From contig NZ_JAGIAG010000001.1 of assembly GCF_017744955.1 (NCBI RefSeq), positions 930,001 through 994,000 of the forward strand: 64,000 nucleotides of DNA, given 5' to 3'. This document shows positions 35,017-46,204 of this stretch, piece by piece (position 1 is the first letter of the stretch; each line of letters opens with the position of its first letter). Below the pieces are notes generated by a model. That model made no database searches. It was not told where the DNA came from and was given only the letters and a program-made list of their open reading frames with translations. Position numbers and translations under genes: made by a program. Source of the stretch: Dokdonella sp. (GTDB taxonomy: Bacteria; Pseudomonadota; Gammaproteobacteria; Xanthomonadales; Rhodanobacteraceae).

Positions 35017-36747
35017 ATGATCCACAGAACGAGCGGTTCCCACGCGTGTCCCACGCGCCTGGCGGTCGCGCTGTCGTTGGTGTTGTCACTACCCGCCGTC
35101 GCCGCGGTCGCCGCGCCGGTGCAGGCTCGAGACTATGCGTGGACGCAGACCGCCACGCGCGCGGTCGACATCAGCCGCGCGTCGCTGACCGGCTCGGTCG
35201 CCGACACCGCACCGATGCCGATCGTCGTCGCCCTGAAGCTGCGCAACGAGAAACTGCTGGACGACTACATCGTCGAGCAGCAGCGCCCCGGCAGCGTCGC
35301 CTATCACCAGTGGCTGACCAGCGAAGAGTCGACGGAAAACTTCGCGCCGACCGCCGATCAGGCGCAGGCCGTGGCCGACTATCTGACCGGCATGGGCTAC
35401 GCCAACGTCGAGATTGCCGCGAACCGGCTGCTGGTGACCGCCGACGGCACCGCCGGCACTGCGCGGCGCGCCTTCAACACGGATTTCGCGCGCGTGGCGA
35501 GCAAGAACGGCGACGACGTCGCCAACGTGCGCGACGCGCAGGTTCCGGCCTTCCTCGGCGGCATCGTGCAGGGCGTCTACGGCCTGCAGACGTTGAACCG
35601 GATGCACACCTATTCGCGCGATCCGCAACCGCTCGGCGCGGCGAAAGGCCGGCACGGCGGCGCGTCCGTGACGGCCACCACCAACTACTACTTTCCGCAT
35701 CAGTTCCAGACCGTCTATCACGCCGGCAACACGCCGAACGGACGCAGCACGGCGGTCGCGATCATCGGTTGGGGCAGCATGACCAAGTCGGTCAGCGATC
35801 TGGCGCACTACGAGTCGGACTACGGCATCACCGCCGTGCCGACTTCGGTGGTGACCGTCGGACGCACGAGCCGGGACAATTCCGGTGAAGGCGAATGGGC
35901 GCTCGACGCGCAGGCCATCGTCGGCATCAGCGGGGGGGTGAAGTCGCTGACCTTCTACGCGTCCTACTCGGCGACCGACGCGAACCTGCTCAACACGATC
36001 AACCGCGCCGTCAGCGACGACACCGCCAAGGTCGTCGACATGTCCTGGGGCGGCTGCGAAACCTCCGCCTCGTTCGCCGATGCGCAGTTCAAGATCGGCG
36101 TGACGCAGGGGCAGACGTTCTCGGCCTCTTCCGGCGACAACGGCGCCTATGCCTGCGGCAGCATCCCGAACGGCAACGGCAGCTACGGCACGCAGCGCGG
36201 CGTTTCGGATCCGGCGAACTCGCCGTACGTGATCGCGGTCGGCGGCACCACGCTGACGACGGATGCGAGCCAGAACTACGTCGGCGAGGTGGCCTGGCCC
36301 TACGGCGGCGGCGGCGTCAGCGGCTACGAAGCCAAGCCGGCCTGGCAATCGGCGCTGAGCGGCAGCTATCGCCAGCTTCCGGACGTCGCCTTCGACGCCG
36401 ACTGGGACAACTCGCCCATCGCCTATTACCTCAGCGCCAGCGGCACGCGCAGCGCGGGCTATTACCTGAACGGTGGCACCAGCCTCGCTTCGCCCTTGTT
36501 CGTCGGCGCGTGGGCGCGGCTCGAGTCGGCGCACGGCAACGGCATCGGTTTCGCGCCGAAGGCGTTGTACGCCTATTCGTCGAGCTATCCGTTCCACGAC
36601 GTGACGCAGGGCCAGAACGGACCGACCGCCACCTACTACTCGGCCAAGGCCGGCTACGACAACACGACCGGGTGGGGCAGCTTCGACATCCAGGCGGCGA
36701 ACACCTTCATCACCAACACGCCGGGTTTCGTCAGCGCGTCCAACTAG
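35017..36747 (+). CDS. S53 family (sedolisin) serine-carboxyl peptidase, secreted
   Basis: The 576-residue preproenzyme has a signal peptide (residues about 13-33), an activation pro-domain (VALKLRNEKLLDDYI ... VYGLQTLNRMHTY) and a mature subtilisin-like domain. The sedolisin catalytic set is visible: E293 and D297 in GEGEWALDAQ, oxyanion D374 in SSGDNGA and S489 in GGTSLASP. The C-terminal GYDNTTGWGSFD belongs to the calcium-site region. These acid-active enzymes are normally secreted; the gsp genes 12 kb downstream are a plausible export route (inference). GAGGAG precedes the ATG by six bases. Confidence 0.94.
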   Translation: MIHRTSGSHACPTRLAVALSLVLSLPAVAAVAAPVQARDYAWTQTATRAVDISRASLTGSVADTAPMPIVVALKLRNEKLLDDYIVEQQRPGSVAYHQWLTSEESTENFAPTADQAQAVADYLTGMGYANVEIAANRLLVTADGTAGTARRAFNTDFARVASKNGDDVANVRDAQVPAFLGGIVQGVYGLQTLNRMHTYSRDPQPLGAAKGRHGGASVTATTNYYFPHQFQTVYHAGNTPNGRSTAVAIIGWGSMTKSVSDLAHYESDYGITAVPTSVVTVGRTSRDNSGEGEWALDAQAIVGISGGVKSLTFYASYSATDANLLNTINRAVSDDTAKVVDMSWGGCETSASFADAQFKIGVTQGQTFSASSGDNGAYACGSIPNGNGSYGTQRGVSDPANSPYVIAVGGTTLTTDASQNYVGEVAWPYGGGGVSGYEAKPAWQSALSGSYRQLPDVAFDADWDNSPIAYYLSASGTRSAGYYLNGGTSLASPLFVGAWARLESAHGNGIGFAPKALYAYSSSYPFHDVTQGQNGPTATYYSAKAGYDNTTGWGSFDIQAANTFITNTPGFVSASN

Positions 36748-36785
36748 AAGGCGGTTCGGACCGGCACAGGGACGTGCCGGGCGAG

Positions 36786-36815
36786 CGCAGGGCCTGCCGT
36801 GCGGCGGGCCCTGCG
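36786..36815. terminator. Bidirectional hairpin between S53 peptidase and rho
   Basis: CGCAGGGCC / GGCCCTGCG form a nine-base stem between the convergent stops of the S53 peptidase and rho. There is no clear T-run on either side, so it may act as a 3' stabiliser rather than an intrinsic terminator. Confidence 0.5.
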
Positions 36816-36829
36816 TCCGGGCGGGGACT

Positions 36830-38470
<1,641 letters not shown>

Positions 38471-38608
38471 TCCTCGCTGGGCGCCGTTGGTGAAGCTGGG
38501 GAGGGAAGATCTCGGGGAAGAAGCGGGCGGGGCGGCTGTGGCCCCGGGCGCTAGAGCGCTTGAGAACTACGTTAGCACCGCGATTGGCGGGCGTAAAGCG
38601 GCGCCGCG

Positions 38609-38697
38609 GTGATTCGTGATTGGCGATTGGTGATTCGGATCGAGCAGGGCAGCCGCACGGCGGAGGCGCCTTTTGCGAATCACGAATCACCAATCAC
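38609..38697. repeat. Inverted repeat between trxA and rho
   Basis: An arm with GTGATTGGCGATTGGTGATTC pairs with GAATCACGAATCACCAATCAC across about 40 bases (19 of 21 positions). The arms are built from degenerate GATTSGTGATT units. It lies just after the trxA stop and could end or stabilise the trxA transcript ahead of rho. Confidence 0.7.
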
Positions 38698-38703
38698 GGC
38701 ATT

Positions 38704-39033
38704 TCAGGCAATCGCCTTGTCGATCATGTTGGCGAGCGCGGACTTGCTGACGGCGCCGATCTGCGTCGCCTGCACCTTGCCGTCCTTGAAGATCATCAGG
38801 GTCGGAATGCCGCGCACGTTGTAGGTCCGCGGAGTCTTCTGGTTGTGGTCGACGTTGATCTTGGCGATCTTCAGCTTGCCCTCGTAGGTGCCGGCCAGAT
38901 CGTCCAGCATCGGCGCGATCATCTTGCACGGGCCGCACCATTCGGCCCAGAAATCGACCAGCACCGGCTCGGACGAGTTGAGGACCTGGGTCTCGAACTG
39001 GTCGTCGCTGACATGAGAGATGAGTTCGCTCAC
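38704..39033 (-). CDS. trxA: Thioredoxin 1
   Basis: The 109-residue cytoplasmic disulfide reductase has active site WCGPCK in VDFWAEWCGPCKMIAPML and the cis-Pro loop RGIPTLMIFKDGK. Length and start are standard, and an AGAG-type ribosome binding site precedes the ATG. It is divergent from rhlB across about 300 bases and upstream of rho, the order rhlB / trxA-rho shared with other gammaproteobacteria. Confidence 0.97.
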   Translation of the reverse strand: MSELISHVSDDQFETQVLNSSEPVLVDFWAEWCGPCKMIAPMLDDLAGTYEGKLKIAKINVDHNQKTPRTYNVRGIPTLMIFKDGKVQATQIGAVSKSALANMIDKAIA

Positions 39034-39336
39034 GATGACTCTCCAAAAAGGGGGAACGACCGGCCGCCGCGCGCCGAAGGCGGGGTTCCGCTACACTTGC
39101 GCGGTTGGGCGGCACGGGAAGGGATGCGGCGGGACGCGAAATCCACGTCCCATTTGAGCCCAAACCCCGACCCGCTGCAAGCTGGGGGCGCCGTTGCGCA
39201 TTGCAAGACTGCAGCCGCGCCGCCATCTGCCATCCACCCCCGGAAGCGCCAGCCGCATATCCGACGAAAGGCGCGCCGCGCCAGACGACAGCCCGGCTAC
39301 GTCGCGCGCTTCCCCTCCTCACGAACGTAACGATTC
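39034..39336. promoter_or_regulatory. Divergent trxA/rhlB intergenic region
   Basis: This 303-base stretch must carry both promoters. I find no convincing sigma-70 hexamer pair, no protein-like reading frame and no strong hairpin. Confidence 0.4.
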
Positions 39337-41052
39337 ATGTCCCAACATCCGCTCACCGACATCACCTTCGAAAGTTTCGACCTGCATCCGCGCCTGCTCT
39401 CGGGCCTGAATGCCGCCGGCTTCACGCGCTGCACGCCGATCCAGGCGCTGACCCTGCCGGTCGCGCTGACCGGCCGCGACGTCGCCGGCCAGGCGCAGAC
39501 CGGCACCGGCAAGACCGGCGCCTTCCTGGTCGCCGTGCTGAACCGCCTGCTGACCCAGCCGGCCGTCGCCGACCGCAAGCTGACCGATCCGCGCGCCGTC
39601 ATCCTCGCGCCGACGCGCGAGCTGGCGATCCAGATCGACAAGGACTTCCGCAACATCGGCCGCGACACCGGCCTGACCTCCGCGCTGATCTACGGCGGTG
39701 TCGACTACGAAAAGCAGCGCGACGCGCTCAAGGCCGGTTGCGACCTGATCATCGCCACGCCCGGCCGCCTGATCGACTACCTCAAGCAGCACGTCTTCTC
39801 GTTCAACGCGATCGAGGCCGTGGTGCTCGACGAAGCCGACCGCATGTTCGACCTCGGCTTCATCAAGGACATCCGCTTCCTGTTCCGCCGCATGCCGCCG
39901 CGCGAGCAGCGCCAGAGCATGCTGTTCTCGGCCACGCTCAGCCAGCGCGTGCTGGAACTGGCCTACGAGCACATGAACGAAGCCGAGAAGCTCGCGGTCG
40001 AAGCCGACAACGTCACCGCCGACCGCGTGCGCCAGGTGGTCTACTTCCCGGCGAAAGAGGAAAAGCTGCAGCTGCTGATCGGCCTGCTCTCGAGCGTCGA
40101 CGCGCATCGCAGCATGGTCTTCGTCAACACCAAGATCGCCGCCGAGAAGGTCACGCGCGCGCTCGAACGCCAGGGCTTCTCCGTCGCCACCTTGTCCGGC
40201 GACGTGCCGCAGGCCAAGCGCGAGCGCCTGCTCGGCAAGTTCCAGAAGGGCGAGATCGAAGTGCTGGTGGCGACCGACGTCGCCGCGCGCGGCCTGCACA
40301 TCCCCGACGTCAGCCACGTCTTCAACTACGACCTGCCGCACGACGCCGAGGACTACGTGCATCGCATCGGCCGCACCGCGCGCCTCGGCGCCGAAGGCGA
40401 TGCGATCAGCTTCGCCTGTGATCTCTACGCGATGGGCCTGCCGGACATCGAGAAGTACATCGAACAGAAGATCCCGACCGCCTCGATCGATCCGCAGATG
40501 CTGGTGGCGCCGCCGCCGCGTCCGCGCGCGCAGGCGGCCGCGGGCAACACTGCCGACGAGGCGGCCGACGATGCGCGCAACACCGCCGGTCCGCCGAAGA
40601 AGGAAGGCCCCTCGCGTTCGCGCGGACCCCGTTCGCAAGGCGGCCGCGGCGAACGCCGCGAGGGCGAGCGGCGTGACGGCCGTCGCGGCGAGCCGCGCGG
40701 CGAAGCGCGGAAGGACGCGCCGAAACCGGTCGTCGCCGAAGCCGTTGCGCCGGTGGCTCAGGCGGACGCGACTCCAGCCGTCACGAACGGCGAGGCGCCG
40801 CGCAAGCGCCGCCGCCGCGGCGGTCGCGGCCGCAACAAGCGGCGCGAGGGCGAGGCGATGAATCCCGCCGTCGGCGCCGGCGGCGACAACGCCGCGCCGG
40901 CGCACGGCAGCGAACGCAAGCCGCGCCGCGAACACGCGCCGCGCAGCGAGCGCACGATCCCGACGGCGCCGCCGGGACCGGTCGCGGCCGAGAGTTCGCC
41001 GCCGAAGCAGGGCTTCTTCCGCCGCCTGGTGCGGATGTTCACCGCGCGCTGA
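39337..41052 (+). CDS. rhlB: DEAD-box ATP-dependent RNA helicase RhlB
   Basis: The 571-residue product has all DEAD-box motifs in order: Q-motif region ([15 protein letters not shown]), [30 protein letters not shown], then [11 protein letters not shown] and HRIGRTAR. RhlB unwinds RNA for degradosome-type decay. After about residue 385 comes a basic, low-complexity tail rich in Arg/Gly/Ala ([35 protein letters not shown]), probably disordered and RNA-binding. The 571-residue length matches my memory of Xanthomonas RhlB; E. coli RhlB has 421. Confidence 0.93.
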   Translation: MSQHPLTDITFESFDLHPRLLSGLNAAGFTRCTPIQALTLPVALTGRDVAGQAQTGTGKTGAFLVAVLNRLLTQPAVADRKLTDPRAVILAPTRELAIQIDKDFRNIGRDTGLTSALIYGGVDYEKQRDALKAGCDLIIATPGRLIDYLKQHVFSFNAIEAVVLDEADRMFDLGFIKDIRFLFRRMPPREQRQSMLFSATLSQRVLELAYEHMNEAEKLAVEADNVTADRVRQVVYFPAKEEKLQLLIGLLSSVDAHRSMVFVNTKIAAEKVTRALERQGFSVATLSGDVPQAKRERLLGKFQKGEIEVLVATDVAARGLHIPDVSHVFNYDLPHDAEDYVHRIGRTARLGAEGDAISFACDLYAMGLPDIEKYIEQKIPTASIDPQMLVAPPPRPRAQAAAGNTADEAADDARNTAGPPKKEGPSRSRGPRSQGGRGERREGERRDGRRGEPRGEARKDAPKPVVAEAVAPVAQADATPAVTNGEAPRKRRRRGGRGRNKRREGEAMNPAVGAGGDNAAPAHGSERKPRREHAPRSERTIPTAPPGPVAAESSPPKQGFFRRLVRMFTAR

Positions 41053-41065
41053 CGCGGCGATTCCG

Positions 41066-41088
41066 GCACGCGCCGCACGGGCGCGTGC
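41066..41088. terminator. Bidirectional hairpin between rhlB and the kinase gene
   Basis: GCACGCGCC pairs with GGGCGCGTGC across a four-base loop, between the convergent stop codons of rhlB and the Ser/Thr kinase gene. Only a TT follows it on the plus strand. Confidence 0.5.
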
Positions 41089-41094
41089 TTCCAG

Positions 41095-43725
41095 CTAGCG
41101 GGCGTTCGACTCGGCCCGTATGCGCGCGATGACCGGCCGATAGTAGTCGTTGCGCGCCTTCACCAGCCCCTGATCGAGGCGTGCGGCGAACGGTTCGATC
41201 GCCGCGGCCGCCTGGTCGTGGCGGCCCAACCGGTTGAGACAGTCGGCAGCCGCGACGCGCACGTCGAATTCGCGCGCGGTGAACTGGTTCGCCAGCGCGC
41301 CCATGCGTTCGAGCAGCGCGTCGATCCCGTCGCCGCCTTCCGTCCGGCAACGCCGCGCGGCGGCATACAGCTGCGCGCGTTGCGCGAATTCCTCGCGGTC
41401 CTGCTCGTCGGCGATCGCCGCGCCCGCTTTCGCATCGGCGGCGGCGCGCTCGAGATCGCCGGATTGGAACGCGAGGTCCGCCGAGTGGATCAGGCTGAGC
41501 CCGACGAACGGATGCGACTCGCCCAGGGCTCCCTTCATCGACTGCGTCGCCTCGTCGCGCCAGCGGCGCGCCTCGTCGAGGCGGTTCCAGCGGAAATACA
41601 GCATCGCCAGATCGCTGAGCTTGAACGAGGTTTCGCGATTGACCGCGCCGTAACGCTGCTTCATGCGCTCGATCACGCGGAGGAACAGCGGCTCGGCTTC
41701 TTCGAACTCGCCCATGAACATCAGCGTCTGCGCCAGGTTGCCCTCGGTATTGGCGAGCTGGCCGCTCGATTCCAGGCCGTGCGCGCGCTGGAAATCGATC
41801 GAGCGCCGCAGCAGCTCCGCCGCACCGGGCAGATCCAGGCGCGGATAGCCGCGCGGAATGCTGGCGAAGCCGAGCAGGTTTCCGTACACGTCGGGATGCT
41901 TTTCCTTGATCGGCTCGGCGATCTCGACGGCGCGGTCGATCAGCCGCCGGCTTTCGTCCCAGCGCGCCAGGTGGTTGTTGGCGATCGAGTGCGTCGAGTA
42001 CAGCGTCGCCAGCGTGAGCGGGTCGGTGACTCCGTGGGCCTCGGCGAGTTTCGTCGCCGCCTCGAGACTGGCGACGGCGGCGTCATAGTCGCCCTTCAGC
42101 ACCAGGACCTCGCCGACCAGGCTCGCCGCCCGCACGCGGGTTTCCCAAGCGCGCGAGTCGTCGGCCGGCCCGGCGGCCACCTCGCGCGCCAGCGCGAGCG
42201 CTTCGTCGTAGCGATCGGTGCTCTTCAGGCTTCCGGCGATGGTGAGGCGCAGGTCGTTGCGGGTTTCCGGATCGAGCGAGGCGTCGTCGCGGATCGTCGC
42301 CACGGAACCGGCGAGGAAATCGCCGAGCTTGGTGTCCGCGCCGACACCCGTCTGCGGATCCGGGCTGGCCAGGAGATTCTGCAGAAAGCCGAGCGAGGCT
42401 TCGGCCCGGTTGCGCTCGGCCTCGGTGCGCTTCAGCTGCGCGTCCAGCGTGCGCAGGTGATAGACGCCGAGCAGGGCGACCACCAGCAGAGCGCTGCCCG
42501 CGATGCCGGCGGCGACGCGATTGCGTCCGACGAACTTGCGCAGGCGATAGCCGAACGCGTTGCCGGAGACGCGCACCGGCGCGCCGGCGAGCCAGCGTGA
42601 GAGATCGTCGGCGAGACTCTGCACGCTGGCGTAGCGGCGCTCGGGTTCCTTCGCCAGCGCCTTGTCGAGGATGCGCGAGAGATCGCCGCGGACCTCGTTG
42701 CGGTAGGCGCGCAGGCTCGTCCGGCGCGCGGTCAGACGGCGGCCGGCAGCTTCGCTGCCGTCGCGCGAAATCGCTTGTGCGAGCGGCTGCGGCGGTTGCT
42801 CGCGGATCGTGCGCTCGGCCGCGGCGAGATCGTGGCGGTCGAGCACATACGGCAATACGCCGGCGATCAGTTCGTACAGGACCACGCCGAGCGCATAGAC
42901 GTCGGTGGCGACGCCGGCCGCTTCGCCGCCGAACTGCTCGGGCGCGGCGTACTCCGGCGTCAGTACGCTGCGATGGCCGACCGTGGTCAACGTCGCACCG
43001 GCGTCCTCGTCGCCGAGCAGGCGCGCGATGCCGAAGTCGAGCAGTCGCGCGTGGCCGTCGGCGTCGACGAGGATGTTGCCGGGCTTGAGGTCGCGATGCA
43101 CGACCAGTTGCGCGTGCGCGTACTGCACGGCGGTACAGACGTCGAGGAACAGCCGAACACGCGCACGCAGGTCGAGCGCCTGCGCATCGCACCAGCGCGT
43201 GATCGCCTCGCCGCGCACGAATTCGAGCGCGAACCACGGCCGGCCGTCCGGCGCGACGCCGCCGTCGATGAAGCGCGCGAGGTTCGGATGCGACAGGCGC
43301 GCGAGGATGCGCCGCTCGCGTAGGAATCGCGCACGGATGTCGTCGAAGTCGAAGCCGCGGCGGATCAGCTTGAGGGCGACGTCCTGGCGGAAGTCGGCGC
43401 CGTCGCGCTCGCCGCGATAGACCACGCCCATGCCGCCGCGGCCGACGCGCTCGACGACGCGGAATGCGCCGAGCTTCGTGCCGATCAGGGCATCCGCGTC
43501 GGCCGGCGGGGCCGGTTCGGCTTGCGCGGGATCTTCGTCGAGTTCGCATTCGCCGATGCCGCGCAGCAGGGCGAGGACGCGTTCGCGCAGCGCGGTGTCG
43601 GGACCGCAGCGTTCGGACAGGAAGCTGTCGCGTTCGCCGGGCGCGGTGTCGAGTGCATCGCGCAGGATCCGCAGGGCCTTCAGTTCGCGCTCGTCCACGC
43701 CGGCTTCCCCCTTCGTCGTCGGCAA
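41095..43725 (-). CDS. Serine/threonine protein kinase with TM helix and TPR repeats
   Basis: The 876-residue product has a short helical N-terminus, then a Hanks-type kinase domain at about residues 85-365: GRGGMGVVYRG, Lys in DVALKLIRR, HRDLKPGNIL, LDFGIARLLG and PEYAAPEQF. A membrane helix near residue 410 (VAAGIAGSALLVVALLGVY) is followed by a coiled segment and a large periplasmic TPR array (repeats such as LGEVLVLKGDYDAAVASLEAAT). Such kinases commonly pair with an ECF sigma factor of the TIGR02999 type, and the gene directly upstream is one. The kinase may sense envelope signals and phosphorylate the sigma factor or its partner; that is inference. Confidence 0.92.
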   Translation of the reverse strand: MPTTKGEAGVDERELKALRILRDALDTAPGERDSFLSERCGPDTALRERVLALLRGIGECELDEDPAQAEPAPPADADALIGTKLGAFRVVERVGRGGMGVVYRGERDGADFRQDVALKLIRRGFDFDDIRARFLRERRILARLSHPNLARFIDGGVAPDGRPWFALEFVRGEAITRWCDAQALDLRARVRLFLDVCTAVQYAHAQLVVHRDLKPGNILVDADGHARLLDFGIARLLGDEDAGATLTTVGHRSVLTPEYAAPEQFGGEAAGVATDVYALGVVLYELIAGVLPYVLDRHDLAAAERTIREQPPQPLAQAISRDGSEAAGRRLTARRTSLRAYRNEVRGDLSRILDKALAKEPERRYASVQSLADDLSRWLAGAPVRVSGNAFGYRLRKFVGRNRVAAGIAGSALLVVALLGVYHLRTLDAQLKRTEAERNRAEASLGFLQNLLASPDPQTGVGADTKLGDFLAGSVATIRDDASLDPETRNDLRLTIAGSLKSTDRYDEALALAREVAAGPADDSRAWETRVRAASLVGEVLVLKGDYDAAVASLEAATKLAEAHGVTDPLTLATLYSTHSIANNHLARWDESRRLIDRAVEIAEPIKEKHPDVYGNLLGFASIPRGYPRLDLPGAAELLRRSIDFQRAHGLESSGQLANTEGNLAQTLMFMGEFEEAEPLFLRVIERMKQRYGAVNRETSFKLSDLAMLYFRWNRLDEARRWRDEATQSMKGALGESHPFVGLSLIHSADLAFQSGDLERAAADAKAGAAIADEQDREEFAQRAQLYAAARRCRTEGGDGIDALLERMGALANQFTAREFDVRVAAADCLNRLGRHDQAAAAIEPFAARLDQGLVKARNDYYRPVIARIRAESNAR

Positions 43726-43743
43726 CCCGCCGTGCCCGCCGTC

Positions 43744-44316
43744 CTAGGCCGTCGTTTCCAGCCGCCCTCTCAGCCATTCGCGGGCGGCGACCCAGTCGCG
43801 CCGTGCGGTGCGTTCGGTCACGCCGAGCGCGGCGGCGACCTCGGTCACTTCGAGGCCGACGAAGTAGCGCAGCTCGACCACCTTCGCCATGCGCTCGTGC
43901 GCCGCTTCGAGTTCGTTCAGCGCCTGGTCCAGCGTGGCGAGATCGGTACCGTCGGGAATCGGCAGTTCCAGCGCCTCGGTGAATTCGTCGCGCTGCCAGC
44001 CGCCGCCGCGTTTTTCGGTGGCGGCCTTGCGCGCGCGATCGACCAGCACCTGCCGCATCATGCGCGCCGAGGCGTTGAGCAGATGCGCGCCGCTCTCGAA
44101 CGCCGCCGGCGTGCGTCCGAGCAGACGCAGCAGCACCTCGTGCACCAGCGCGGTGGTCTGCAAGGTCGCGTGTCCCGGCGTCGAGCGCAGCAGGCCGGCG
44201 GCGATGCGGCGCAGGTCGGCGTAGACCAGCGGCAGCAGGCGATCGAGCGCGAGCGGATCGCCCTCGCTCCAGCGCTGCAGCAGACGCGTGATGCTGTCGT
44301 TCCCCGACTCCGCCAT
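43744..44316 (-). CDS. ECF-type RNA polymerase sigma factor (TIGR02999-like)
   Basis: The 190-residue product has the sigma-70 region 2 and 4 layout of the ECF group. Motifs typical of the TIGR02999 group are visible: LLPLVYADLRRIAAGLLRS, LQTTALVHEVLLRLL, HLLNASARMMRQVLVDRAR and the region 4 HTH VELRYFVGLEVTEVAAALGVTERTARRDW. It carries no anti-sigma gene beside it, and the kinase gene lies 18 bases downstream. Its targets could include the two secreted-protein genes upstream, which share a promoter-like element. Confidence 0.9.
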   Translation of the reverse strand: MAESGNDSITRLLQRWSEGDPLALDRLLPLVYADLRRIAAGLLRSTPGHATLQTTALVHEVLLRLLGRTPAAFESGAHLLNASARMMRQVLVDRARKAATEKRGGGWQRDEFTEALELPIPDGTDLATLDQALNELEAAHERMAKVVELRYFVGLEVTEVAAALGVTERTARRDWVAAREWLRGRLETTA

Positions 44317-44402
44317 GCACGCACGGTAACGCGTCGCGCGCGCGCCTGCCAAGCGCGCGGCGACGGCGAGAGCGGGCGCGCGATCGAAGGCTCCGGCGCC
44401 GC

Positions 44403-46037
44403 TCAATCGAAGCCATCGCGAAAGATCACGTCGCGGCCGACGCGTGCCGTCGCGTACATCAGCGTGTTTCCGGTGCTCGAGTCGCGCGCGTCGCCGGCCA
44501 CGCTGAAGCTGCCGTCGCCGTTGGCGACGATGCCGTACAGCGCGCTCGAGGACGGGAACGTTCCCGACGGCGGCCTGATCGCGCTGGCGAACCGCTGCGC
44601 CACCGCGCCGCTGTCGGCGTCGACGAAGGCGACCGCCGCGGAAGGGATGAAGTCGGCCTGGACTTCGGCGTCGTCCTGTCCGGCGATCGCCAGCGTGGCG
44701 CCGTCGCGTGCGACGGCGAGGGGCGAAGCGGGGCCGTAGACGGCGCACGCCTGCGCGTCGCTCGGATCGTCCCAGCCGCCGAAGCGCAGCTTGCCGTTGT
44801 CGCCGAAGGTGGCGACGTAGTTGCCGTCCTGGTCCAGTTTGCCGACTCCGGTGCCGGAAGCGCAGGCCTGGGCGACGCTGGCGACCACGTAGACCTCGTC
44901 CCGGTAGGGCGACGCCGGAATGCCGAGGCCGAGCGTGCGCACGGCGATGCCGCGGTTGCGGTCTTCCTTGGTACCGCGGTCGAACTGGACGAAGGCGAAG
45001 CCGTTGCCGGAACCGGCGCCAGTGCTGCCGCCGAAGCTGGTATCCAGATCGCCGCTGCTGCTGAACTTGACGACCGCGGCGTCCCAGTCGTTGCTGGTGG
45101 CCGAGGTCGTCGAGTACTGGCGCTCGGCACCGACGTAGATCGGGCCGGAGCCGGTGAACCCGCGGAAACCGACGGCAAGGCTGCGCGCGATGAGCGGGCA
45201 GGCGCCGGCCGTCGCGACGGCGGTCGAACAGCCGCCGGAGTTCTGGAAGAGGAAGGCGATGCTGGTGCCGTTGGTGCCGAAGGCGCTGTCGCCTTCGAAC
45301 GTCGTGGTGCCGCCGACGTTGAACCGGCTGAGGCGGACGTAGTTGCCCGAGCCGCCGTACACGGTGGCGGCGGCGAGCAGCTTGTACGGAGCGCCGCCGA
45401 TGGTGCCGCTGCTGAACAGGGCCATCTCGGCGCCGTCTTCGTTGAACGGGCTGGTGAACAGCGTGAAATGGCCGAGGAAGCGGCCGGTCTCGCCGCTCGC
45501 GTCGGAGAAGATCAGCAGCTGCACGTCGCGGCTCCCGCCGTCCGGCGTGTGATCGACCATGATGTAGATGCGGTCGCCGATCGCCTTGACGTCCTTGACC
45601 GCGGTGAAGCGCGGCGTGAGTTGTCCGGACAGGTTGCTGCCCGGGTAGATCAGGTACTGGTTGCCGAAGTTGCCGTAGGACGAGGCGAAGCTCCAGGCCA
45701 CGCGCTGACCGGTGGCGTTGTAGCGCACCAGGCCGATGTGGAACTGCCCGTCCGGCGGATCGGGTTGGTTGTAGGCCGGCACCAGGCCGACCACGACGAC
45801 GTCCCCGTTGGGCAGGCGCACGAGCTTGCGGCCGCGATAGTTGGCGCTGTCGGGTCCGGCGAAGCGATCGAGGAAGAACGCGCCGTCGTTGAATCCCGGA
45901 TCGAGGGTGTAGCCGCCGGCGACCTGCAGCTCCGGCGCCGTCGGCGCGTCGGGTACGAGCGGTTCCTCGGCGGCGGCGGCGATGGCGACGGCAGGCAGGG
46001 CGAGGCACAGGATGGCGCGGGCGATTCGGTGACGCAT
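44403..46037 (-). CDS. Secreted delta-60-repeat-like protein with C-terminal FRDGFD tag
   Basis: The 544-residue product has a signal peptide (AILCLALPAVAIAAAAEE). The mature part is beta-rich and contains delta-60-like motifs (LDPGFNDGAFFLDRF, LDTSFGGSTGAG, VATFGDNGKLRFGG), suggesting a beta-propeller. It ends exactly in VIFRDGFD, the same tail as the adjacent metzincin. GGAGG precedes the ATG by about nine bases. No enzymatic residues are evident; it may be a surface or extracellular binding protein. The frame is open far upstream, but this ATG has the signal peptide. Confidence 0.75.
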   Translation of the reverse strand: MRHRIARAILCLALPAVAIAAAAEEPLVPDAPTAPELQVAGGYTLDPGFNDGAFFLDRFAGPDSANYRGRKLVRLPNGDVVVVGLVPAYNQPDPPDGQFHIGLVRYNATGQRVAWSFASSYGNFGNQYLIYPGSNLSGQLTPRFTAVKDVKAIGDRIYIMVDHTPDGGSRDVQLLIFSDASGETGRFLGHFTLFTSPFNEDGAEMALFSSGTIGGAPYKLLAAATVYGGSGNYVRLSRFNVGGTTTFEGDSAFGTNGTSIAFLFQNSGGCSTAVATAGACPLIARSLAVGFRGFTGSGPIYVGAERQYSTTSATSNDWDAAVVKFSSSGDLDTSFGGSTGAGSGNGFAFVQFDRGTKEDRNRGIAVRTLGLGIPASPYRDEVYVVASVAQACASGTGVGKLDQDGNYVATFGDNGKLRFGGWDDPSDAQACAVYGPASPLAVARDGATLAIAGQDDAEVQADFIPSAAVAFVDADSGAVAQRFASAIRPPSGTFPSSSALYGIVANGDGSFSVAGDARDSSTGNTLMYATARVGRDVIFRDGFD

Positions 46038-46067
46038 GGCGTGGTCCTCCGGCAGGGCCGGCTCGCT

Positions 46068-46098
46068 GGCCGGTTCGTTCGGGGATACGCGGAAATTC
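46068..46098 (-). promoter_or_regulatory. Shared upstream element, copy at the delta-60 gene
   Basis: GGCCGGTTCGTTC and GGGGATACGCGGAAATTC (written on the plus strand) match, with few changes, an element at the same distance from the metzincin start codon. The element ends 31 bases from this gene's ATG. It is followed towards the gene by CCGG-containing leader bases. It is a probable promoter plus leader. Confidence 0.6.
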
Positions 46099-46126
46099 GA
46101 CGTCGCCGGACATCGGGCCGGAAACG

Positions 46127-46158
46127 AAAACGCCGCCGGCGCTGACAGGCCGGCGGCG
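46127..46158 (-). terminator. Rho-independent terminator of the metzincin gene
   Basis: On the minus strand, the perfect stem CGCCGCCGGC / GCCGGCGGCG with an eight-base loop is followed by TTTTCGTTT. It lies 47 bases beyond the metzincin stop codon and upstream of the delta-60 gene, so the two genes are separately transcribed. Confidence 0.85.
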
Positions 46159-46204
46159 CGAGGTCGTGGCGCGGTGCCGTGATCGAGCACCGCGCCGGAG
46201 CGGA

